Origin: an uncultured Collinsella sp.
Lineage (GTDB): Bacteria; Actinomycetota; Coriobacteriia; Coriobacteriales; Coriobacteriaceae
Direction of reading: 5' to 3'
NCBI GenBank assembly: GCA_905209455.1
Contig: CAJLTA010000020.1
Location: 1 to 40,080 of the forward strand
DNA: 40,080 bases
Shown here: positions 6,798 through 13,600 of the stretch, piece by piece
Numbering within the stretch: the first letter of the stretch is position 1
Layout: every line of letters begins with the position of its first letter
The notes under the pieces: model-generated
Database searches by the model: none
What the model was told of the DNA's origin: nothing
What the model saw: only the letters and a program-made list of their open reading frames with translations
Made by a program: the position numbers and the translations under genes

Positions 6798-8060
6798 ATG
6801 GCTGGAATGCGGAGGAGTAGCGTCTTGTTGACGCAAAAAACAGTACGATCTATCAGACTTTTTGGCCTTCTTGTTGCGCAGCTGTGCACGTATTCGATGC
6901 TGTCGGCGCTGTGCTTTGCGTATCCGCTTTACTTGTTCGATTGCAGCGGCTCGTCAACGTTATATGGCGCTGTCGCGGCGATAGCGTTCATACCAGGTGT
7001 GCTCGCGACTCCGGTTGGCGGGATCTTGGCGGATCGGGGAAGACAGCGCGGGGTTCTTGTGGTACTCGGCATTGTTCTGATGGCTGCATCACTGCTGTTT
7101 ATCCCCATGAAGTGTTCGCTGCCTCTTGCGGTTGTCGTGGCAGCAATGCTTTGTGTCCAATATGGCATCCAATCGCTGCTGAAGCCGATGCTTCAAATTG
7201 AGACGGTGCGCATGACGGGCCCAGAAAAGGTTGAGCGTGCCACTGTGTTGGTCTCGCAGATAACCATGGCGAGCAATATCTTGGGGCCTGTAGTCGGGAC
7301 GGCAGTCTATGGGTGCTTTGGTATCGATGCTCTATGCGAAACCGCGGCGTTGACGTTTGCGATGTCAGCCCTACTGTTCGGGGGCGCACTCAAGCAAAAT
7401 GCCTCATCTGGAATGACAGGGGACAGCACGACTTGCTCGACATGCCGAAGCGATTTTCGGGAGTCGATTCGGTACCTGTTTCAAAACGCATCATTGCTCG
7501 TTGTGTTTTTGCTTGCGGCTATTTTGAACCTTGCGTTAGTTGGGTTAACGATTGGTACTCCCGTTATTGTTGCAAAGCATCTCGGAATGCAATCATCCTT
7601 TGTTGGGATTATTGAGGTGGCTATGGGCTTAGGTGGTCTTGTCGGCAGTGGTTTGGTCGGTATTTGGCCGCATCGTTTTTCCTTCAAGGGCATATGTCGA
7701 TATGTTGCGATGATCTGTTTTGGAGTCGTGCCGATTATTGTCACGCTACTGAGCGGTCCTGATGAATTAGCGTTTGCCGCGCTTGCGGCCGGCTCGGCAT
7801 GGGTCATGGCGTGGGCAAGCATTACATCGGTCGAAATCGTTTCATTTGTTCAGCGGTCAGCGCCAAAGGAATTCTGCGGAAAAGTGCTGGCACTCGTTTA
7901 TATGACGCTTTCCTGTGCAACGCCTATTGGCCAATTGGTTTACGGGCTCGCATATGATCGATGGACACCGGCGATTGTATTCGCAGGCATGTTGGCGGTG
8001 CTGACGTTGACGACGGCGCTGTTTTATCGGCTGAAAAGTCGCTTGTGGCGATTGTCTTAG
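6798..8060 (+). CDS. MFS transporter
   Basis: A 420-residue membrane protein with about twelve hydrophobic segments. The cytoplasmic loop after helix 2 carries the MFS signature GGILADRGRQRGVL, and the C-terminal half has a similar spacing of helices. Proteins of this type export drugs or other small molecules by proton antiport; the substrate is not evident. The start at 6798 is preferred over 6780 because AGGGG lies 7 bases upstream and the operator is left outside. Local control by the upstream TetR protein is likely. Base composition is less GC-rich than the flanks (more AT at third positions), which may mean recent acquisition. Confidence 0.88.
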   Translation: MAGMRRSSVLLTQKTVRSIRLFGLLVAQLCTYSMLSALCFAYPLYLFDCSGSSTLYGAVAAIAFIPGVLATPVGGILADRGRQRGVLVVLGIVLMAASLLFIPMKCSLPLAVVVAAMLCVQYGIQSLLKPMLQIETVRMTGPEKVERATVLVSQITMASNILGPVVGTAVYGCFGIDALCETAALTFAMSALLFGGALKQNASSGMTGDSTTCSTCRSDFRESIRYLFQNASLLVVFLLAAILNLALVGLTIGTPVIVAKHLGMQSSFVGIIEVAMGLGGLVGSGLVGIWPHRFSFKGICRYVAMICFGVVPIIVTLLSGPDELAFAALAAGSAWVMAWASITSVEIVSFVQRSAPKEFCGKVLALVYMTLSCATPIGQLVYGLAYDRWTPAIVFAGMLAVLTLTTALFYRLKSRLWRLS

Positions 8061-8120
8061 CGCGCTGGGGCACCGTGAATTTGTGAAGGCAGTGGCACGT
8101 CGCGTCGTGACGGCATTGTT

Positions 8121-8176
8121 TGGGCGTGCCTCTCCTTCGTCTACAATATCGTGCAGACGAAGGAGAGGCACGCCCA
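8121..8176. promoter_or_regulatory. Perfect 22-bp inverted repeat over promoter and RBS of the HAD gene
   Basis: The left arm 8121-8142 and right arm 8155-8176 are perfectly complementary with a 12-nt centre. The right arm contains GAAGGAGAGG, the ribosome site, and ends at the A of the ATG. The hexamer TACAAT (8142-8147), a good -10 element, lies at the left-arm edge and centre, so transcripts from it would begin near 8154 and carry only the right arm. Transcripts reading through from the MFS gene would carry both arms and hide the ribosome site. Confidence 0.75.
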
Positions 8177-9033
8177 TGATCAAGATGTTTGCGAGTGACT
8201 TAGACGGAACGCTGCTGAACGCCCTGCATGAGGCGGATGGGACCATCCGCCGTGCCATTCGCGAGCTGACCGAAGCTGGCCTGCATGTGGTTCCCGCGAC
8301 CGGACGCTCGACGCTGCCGATCGGCGAGCATGGCTTTACGGGCCTGGCGCTTGACGCCTGCTGCTCCAATGGATCCATCGTGCGCGACAGTCATGGCGAG
8401 GTGCTCAAAACCTGGACCATTGACCCGCAGATCACCGAGGAACTGCTCAAGGAGTTTCCGGACATTTGCTTTGATTGCTCCACGCCCGATGGCATGTTCT
8501 CGAGCGGCTCGTTCGAGATGCATCAGGCGGGCTTTAAAAAGGACAGCCCTATCAAGCGTATCGTGATGCGTGGCATGCGTGCACGTGGCGGGTATCACGA
8601 GGAGCAATATTTCGACCAGTCGATCGGTGACATCCTGCGCCACGATGTGTGCAAGATCAACTGCCGCGTGACCTCGCCCGAGCTGGAGCGTGACCTTAAA
8701 GCATATTTGGCCGAGCGATCGGACCGCGTGGTCAACGCGCCGTTCGATCCGGTGATGTTCGAGATCACGGACGTGGCGTGCAACAAGGGCGAGAGCGTGG
8801 CCTGGCTGGCGGGCTACTACGGTATTGCCGAGGATGAGGTCGCGGTCTACGGCGACGGCGGCAACGATATCGCCATGCTCAATCGTTTTCGTCACAGCTA
8901 CGCGACCAAAAACGCAAGCGATGCAGCCAAGGCCGCCGCGAGCGCGACCATCGGCAGCTGCATGGTCCACGCCGTCCCCAAACACATGCTCGCCACCATG
9001 CGCAAGCAAAACTCCCGCACCGTCATCGAATAA
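8176..9033 (+). CDS. Cof-type HAD-IIB family phosphatase
   Basis: A 285-residue haloacid-dehalogenase superfamily hydrolase. Motif I is DLDGTLL (near residue 8), motif II ATGRS, a Lys in the motif III region, and motif IV GDGGNDIAML near the C-terminus. The C2-type cap between motifs II and IV marks the Cof/YbiV-like group, which dephosphorylates sugar phosphates, flavins or related metabolites; the exact substrate is unknown. The start at 8176 has an excellent GAAGGAGAGG site 7 bases upstream. It lies 115 bases after the MFS gene and probably has its own promoter within the inverted repeat there. Confidence 0.88.
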   Translation: MIKMFASDLDGTLLNALHEADGTIRRAIRELTEAGLHVVPATGRSTLPIGEHGFTGLALDACCSNGSIVRDSHGEVLKTWTIDPQITEELLKEFPDICFDCSTPDGMFSSGSFEMHQAGFKKDSPIKRIVMRGMRARGGYHEEQYFDQSIGDILRHDVCKINCRVTSPELERDLKAYLAERSDRVVNAPFDPVMFEITDVACNKGESVAWLAGYYGIAEDEVAVYGDGGNDIAMLNRFRHSYATKNASDAAKAAASATIGSCMVHAVPKHMLATMRKQNSRTVIE

Positions 9034-9062
9034 TGTGACAAAGGGACAGCCCCTCTGTCACA
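9034..9062. repeat. REP-like palindrome, TGTGACAAAGGGAC type
   Basis: TGTGACAAAGGGACAG and TCTGTCACA form an imperfect hairpin starting at the HAD stop codon. It is a degraded version of the perfect copy at 9758-9786 and may double as a terminator. Confidence 0.6.
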
Positions 9063-9116
9063 TGGGAGATGCCGGCTTTTGGCGTATAGGACTGTCTCGC
9101 TTTCGCCACCAACAAA

Positions 9117-9314
9117 TTTCGAGTTATTCGGCCTGTCGGAGGTCGTTAAATGGCTAAAGATGCCCTCTCGGGAACATTCATACCTCTAATGGTGTTTGAT
9201 TCGGTGTCGTAAGTGCGCAAATGGGCATGTATGCGCTCAAATAAGGACAAAACCCTCAGATAATCCCGGCGGTGCATTTATACAGAACTAGCAGCGTGGC
9301 CGAATAACTCGAAA
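9117..9314. repeat. ~200-bp non-coding element bounded by 17-bp inverted repeats
   Basis: TTTCGAGTTATTCGGCC (9117-9133) and GGCCGAATAACTCGAAA (9298-9314) are perfect inverted repeats bounding 164 bp. The inside has no convincing gene on either strand. The layout fits a MITE-like element or a non-coding RNA whose ends pair. No clear target-site duplication flanks it. It fills most of the gap between the HAD gene and the small peptide gene. Confidence 0.6.
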
Positions 9315-9338
9315 AATGTAGGTGGCAGTTCGGCGACA

Positions 9339-9383
9339 AGCTCGGGCACGGCAAAGGAACTGTTCCTTCGCCGTGCCCGAGCT
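9339..9383. terminator. Very stable hairpin, 22-bp arms with one mismatch
   Basis: AGCTCGGGCACGGC-A-AAGGAAC (9339-9360) pairs with its complement at 9362-9383 around a single T, with one A-C mismatch. No clean T-tract follows on either strand. It may be a bidirectional terminator or the end of a small RNA. It lies 50 bp before the promoter of the small peptide gene. Confidence 0.5.
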
Positions 9384-9409
9384 ACGATCTTCTGAAATAC
9401 GAACAAATA

Positions 9410-9439
9410 TTCGCATATATAACTGCGCTTTGATAGAAT
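9410..9439 (+). promoter_or_regulatory. Putative promoter of the small peptide gene
   Basis: TTCGCA (9410-9415) and TAGAAT (9434-9439) are separated by 18 bp, a fair sigma-A-type match. The predicted transcript would start near 9446 and carry a ~58-nt leader that can fold over the ribosome site. Confidence 0.45.
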
Positions 9440-9468
9440 CGGTATCGTTGGCGGCAGTTCCATGTGCC

Positions 9469-9503
9469 GGGCAACGCCCTCCATCTGATGGGAGGTGATG
9501 CCC
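9469..9503 (+). promoter_or_regulatory. Leader hairpin hiding the ribosome site of the small peptide gene
   Basis: GGGCA (9469-9473) pairs with TGCCC (9499-9503), and CCTCCATC (9478-9485) pairs with GAT-GGAGG (9487-9495, one bulged G). The ribosome site GGGAGGTGAT is thus paired right up to the ATG at 9504. Such sequestration is typical of type I toxin mRNAs. Confidence 0.6.
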
Positions 9504-9629
9504 ATGACCGATTTGATTGATTTCGTGAGACTTCTGACCGCTTTGGTCTCGTTCTTCACGGCGCTTGTCGGCCTTTCCGAGGCACTCAAGCAGCGTTCGA
9601 AGCGCAACAGAAGGGGTCGCCGCCGCTAA
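9504..9629 (+). CDS. 41-residue membrane peptide, candidate type I toxin
   Basis: ATG at 9504 with a strong GGGAGG site 8 bases upstream opens 41 codons ending at TAA 9627-9629. The peptide has a short N-terminus (MTDLIDFVRLL), a single hydrophobic span (TALVSFFTALVGL) and a highly basic tail (KQRSKRNRRGRRR). A hairpin follows at once (GGGGTC 9613-9618 with GACCCC 9636-9641). One membrane span plus a basic tail, a leader that hides the ribosome site and isolation among stable hairpins match the general plan of type I toxin-antitoxin loci. I do not recognise a named family. It could also be a harmless small membrane protein. No antisense RNA can be proven from sequence alone. Confidence 0.6.
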   Translation: MTDLIDFVRLLTALVSFFTALVGLSEALKQRSKRNRRGRRR

Positions 9630-9654
9630 GGCGTTGACCCCCTAATGCAAACAA

Positions 9655-9693
9655 CGGCGCTGCCCAGCTTTGCAGAACTTGGGCTGCCGCCGA
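9655..9693 (+). terminator. Imperfect hairpin after the small peptide gene
   Basis: CGGCGCTGCCCA pairs imperfectly with TGGGCTGCCGCCG across a ~14-nt loop and is followed by ACATTATTCT. It is a plausible end for the peptide mRNA. Confidence 0.4.
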
Positions 9694-9757
9694 CATTATT
9701 CTACCCACGAATGACATTTTGGACAATCGGTAATGCCGCTCCAAAAGCCAGGTGGGT

Positions 9758-9786
9758 TGTGACAAAGGGACTGTCCCTTTGTCACA
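9758..9786. repeat. Perfect REP-like palindrome
   Basis: TGTGACAAAGGGAC-T-GTCCCTTTGTCACA is a perfect 14-1-14 palindrome. It is the best copy in the window of an intergenic family with core AAAGGGACAG (other members at 9034, 25952, 26012, 28303 and 30890). Palindromes of this look are associated with REP-type tyrosine transposases in many genomes (inference). Confidence 0.75.
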
Positions 9787-9812
9787 TCCAAAATATTGCC
9801 TTTACGTGTTGA

Positions 9813-9856
9813 TGCACACGGTGTGCAATAATACTCGCACTGTGCAATAGCGCACA
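9813..9856. promoter_or_regulatory. Tandem palindromes upstream of the second TetR gene
   Basis: TGCACAC-G-GTGTGCA (9813-9827) is a perfect palindrome, and TGTGC-AATAGC-GCACA (9841-9856) is another built from the same half-site. TGTGCAATA occurs twice, 20 bp apart. These are likely operators through which the TetR protein controls its own operon. They end 22 bp before the start codon. Confidence 0.6.
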
Positions 9857-9878
9857 GGTTGAGTAACAAGGAGGACGC

Positions 9879-10589
9879 TTGTCCCAGCTCGAGAAATGCG
9901 ATCGCCGGTCCCTTCGCTCGCAGCGTGCCCTTCGCCAGGCACTTGCCAGCGAGCTTGCCGAAAGCGGCGACCTTTCGCGCATTAATGTCGCGTCGCTCAC
10001 CGAGCGCGCCGGCCTTACGCGCCGCACGTTCTATTCGCACTACCGCGATATTCCCGACTTTATCAATCAAATCGAGGATGGCTTGCTGGCCGAGATCCGT
10101 GAGCGCATTGAGCTCATCACCGCAGCTCAGCTGCCCGACCTCTATCACAACATCGATGAGCTCGAGCCGGCGCCCGGTTCGGTTGAGCTGCTGCGTTATC
10201 TTGCGGCCAACCGCGACTTAATCGGTGCGCTGCTGGGTCCGGGCGGCGACCAGGCCTTCATTAAAAGGATCATCGACACCGCTCGTGAGGCCGTGGTGCC
10301 GCGTGCGCAGACGGGCATTTTGGGCCTGGCGCTGGGCACGTTCTTTGACTACTACGTCACCTACGTCGTGAGCGCCGAGGTCGGCATGATTCAGCGCTGG
10401 TTTGAGCGTGGGCTCACCGAATCGCCCGAGGCCATGGCGCGCATTATGACGGTGCTCGCTTTTGTGCGCCCTGGTGACCTGTATGGCCAACCCATCGATA
10501 TCAACGTGCCGGAATACGGCATGAAGCTATTGAACCTGCAGCTCGAGGACGCGGCCGACACCGCCGCAACCGTCGAGTCCAACAACTAA
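9879..10589 (+). CDS. TetR-family transcriptional regulator
   Basis: A 236-residue regulator. The helix-turn-helix covers roughly residues 12-60: LRQALASELAESGDLSRINV followed by SLTERAGLTRRTFYSHYRDI. The C-terminal part ends in a TetR_C-like helical domain with FFDYYVTYVV. The start is TTG at 9879, supported by AAGGAGG 4 bases upstream; no better ATG lies near. It ends 11 bases before the giant activase gene, so the two form an operon, and palindromes just upstream suggest autoregulation. The inducer may be linked to acyl-CoA or 2-hydroxyacid metabolism, by context only. Confidence 0.85.
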   Translation: MSQLEKCDRRSLRSQRALRQALASELAESGDLSRINVASLTERAGLTRRTFYSHYRDIPDFINQIEDGLLAEIRERIELITAAQLPDLYHNIDELEPAPGSVELLRYLAANRDLIGALLGPGGDQAFIKRIIDTAREAVVPRAQTGILGLALGTFFDYYVTYVVSAEVGMIQRWFERGLTESPEAMARIMTVLAFVRPGDLYGQPIDINVPEYGMKLLNLQLEDAADTAATVESNN

Positions 10590-10600
10590 GAGGAGAGACA

Positions 10601-13600
10601 ATGAGCAAACTCGTCGAGGGCATCAAGGACCGCATGGTCGCTGCCGCACGCGAGGCCGCGCCCACCGTGGTGGACGCCGCGCAGAAGGCCGCGACCGCGG
10701 CTGCCGAGAAAGTTGCTGAGGCAGTTGCCGATGCCAAGAACGCGGCAGGAAAGACGTCCGTCGCTGGCGAGCCCGCCACCGCCGCCGATCCCGTAGCCGC
10801 CGGCCAGGCCCCCGAAGGCGCGATCTTCAGCCCCGAAAACGCTCGTGGCAACCTGCACCTGGGCATCGACGTGGGCTCCACCACCGTTAAACTTGCCGTC
10901 CTCAACGACGACAACCAGATCGTCTACGCCAAGTACCAGCGCCACCACACCGACGTCCGTGCCTGCGCCCGCGACCTGTTCGAGGGCGCTGCGACCGTGC
11001 TGCCGACGGCCCAGATGACCTGCGCCATTACCGGCTCGGGCGGCCTGCTGCTGTCCCAATGGCTCGACCTGGAGTTTGTCCAGGAGGTCATCGCCAGCAA
11101 GCGCGCTGTCGAGACCCTTATCCCGGCCACCGATGTCGCCATCGAGCTGGGCGGCGAGGACGCCAAGATCATCTACTTCGACAACGGCATCGAGCAGCGC
11201 ATGAACGGCACCTGCGCCGGCGGCACTGGCGCGTTCATCGACCAGATGGCCACTCTGCTGCACACCGACGCCAGCGGCCTCAACGAGCTCGCGGCCAACG
11301 CCACCACCATCTATCCAATCGCCAGCCGCTGCGGCGTCTTTGCCAAGACCGACGTCCAGCCGCTGCTCAACGAAGGCGCCCGCCCCGAGGACGTGGCGGC
11401 CTCCATCTTCCAGGCTGTCGTGACCCAGACTATCTCGGGCCTGGCGTGCGGCCGTCCCATCCGCGGCAACGTCGCCTTCCTGGGCGGCCCGCTGCAGTAC
11501 CTCTCCGAGCTGCGCCACCGCTTCTACCTTACGCTCAACCTGGACGAGGAGCACCGCATTGTGCCCCAAAACGCTCACCTGTTTGTGGCGAGCGGCGCCG
11601 CCATGGCGCATGAGTCCAACAAGCTCAGCACGTTCCCGCAGCTCATCGAGGCTATCGATGCCCTGGGTGACACACAGGGTGCCGAGGTCGAGCGCCTGGA
11701 TCCGCTCTTTGCCACCGACGAGGACTTCGCCGAGTTCAAAACCCGCCACGACCAGGAAGTCGTCCCCAAGGGCAAGCTCGACGGCTACACCGGCCGCGTG
11801 TTCATTGGCATCGACGCCGGTTCCACCACCATGAAGGCCGCGCTCGTGGGCGAGGACGGCCAGCTGTTGCACACCTGGTACGGCAACAACAACGGCGACA
11901 TCCTGGGCACGGCCAAGGTCATCATGGCCGATTTCTACAACCATATCCCTGCAGGCTGCACCATCGGCCACGTGACCACCACGGGCTACGGCGAGGCGCT
12001 GCTCATCGAGGCCCTCAAGGCCGACTCCGGCGAGATCGAGACCGTCGCGCACCTGCGTGGCGCCAAGGCATTCCTGCCCGGCGTGGAGTTCATTCTGGAC
12101 ATCGGCGGCCAGGACATGAAGTGCCTGCGCGTCAAGGACGGCGTTATCGAGCACATCATGCTCAACGAGGCCTGCTCGTCGGGTTGCGGTAGCTTTATCG
12201 AGAGCTTCGCCGTCTCTATGAACATGGACGTGCGCGCGTTCGCCGACGCCGCCATCCATGCCAAGGCCCCGGTCGACCTGGGCAGTCGCTGCACGGTCTT
12301 TATGAACTCGCGCGTCAAGCAGGCGCAAAAGGAAGGCGCCACGGTGGGCGACATTGCGGCCGGCCTGTCCTATTCCGTCATCAAGAACGCCTTGTTCAAG
12401 GTCATTAAGCTGCGCGACCCCAAGGAGATCGGCAGCCAGGTGATCGTTCAGGGCGGCACCTTTATGTCCGATGCCACGCTGCGCGCGTTTGAGCAGCTCA
12501 CCGGCGTTCATGCCGTGCGTCCCGACATCGCCGGCTGCATGGGCGCCTATGGTGCGGCCCTGCTCGCCCGCGATCGCGCCGGTGCCGATGGCACCTCGAC
12601 CATCCTTTCGGCTGAGGACATCGCGCACCTTACCGTGACGCAAAAGCATGTCCGCTGCGGTCGCTGCTCCAACAACTGCCAACTCACCGTCAACGACTTT
12701 GGCGGCGGCAGGCGCTTCATTACCGGCAACCGCTGCGAGAAGGGCGCCGGCCACAAAAAGCAAAAGACCGAGGCCCCCAACCTCTTCAAAAAGAAAAACG
12801 AGCTGCTCTTTGACCGCGAGGTGCTGAGCCCCGACGAGGCCCCGCGTGGTACCGTCGGCATCCCGCGCGCGCTCAACATGTACGAGAACTACCCCTTCTG
12901 GCATGCGTTCTTTACGCGCTTGGGCTTTAGCGTGCAGCTGTCCGACCAGTCGAGCAAGAAGACCTACCAGGCGGGCATCGAGTCCATGCCGTCCGAGAGC
13001 GTGTGCTATCCGGCCAAGATGAGCCACGGCCATGTGATGAACCTTATCGACCGCGATGTCGACTTTATCTGGATGCCGTGCGTGCGCTGGGAGCGCAAGG
13101 AGGATCCGACCGCTGGCAACTGCTATAACTGCCCCATCGTCATGAGCTACCCCACGGCGCTGGCGCTCAATATTGACGAGATTCGCGAGCAGAACATCGA
13201 GTTCCTGTACCCGTTTGTGCCCTATCACGATAAGACCGAGCTCAAGCGCCGCCTGTACCAGGTGCTCGCCGTCGACCGCGTGGCCGATGCGCAAGCCGGT
13301 CGCGGTCGCGTGCGCGGTCCCAAGATCACGCGCCCCGAGGTCGATGCCGCCGTCAACGCTGCCTTTGAGGCCGACGCGCGTTTCCACGAGGATATCCAGA
13401 CCATGGGCGAGGAGGCCCTTAAGTGGGTCGAGGACCACGGCGGCCACGGCATCGTACTCGCCGGCCGTCCTTACCATAACGACCCCGAGATCAATCACGC
13501 CCTGCCCGAGCTTATCTCGAGCTTTGGCTTTGCGGTCTTTACCGAGGATTCGCTTGCGCACCTGGTGAAGCCCGAGCGTCCGATTCGCGTCGTCGACCAG

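Noticed and set aside
9278..9607. A 109-codon minus-strand frame over the toxin-like region
   Set aside because: It crosses the IR element end, the 22-bp hairpin and the peptide gene; it has no family resemblance, and the opposite-strand peptide has the better ribosome site.
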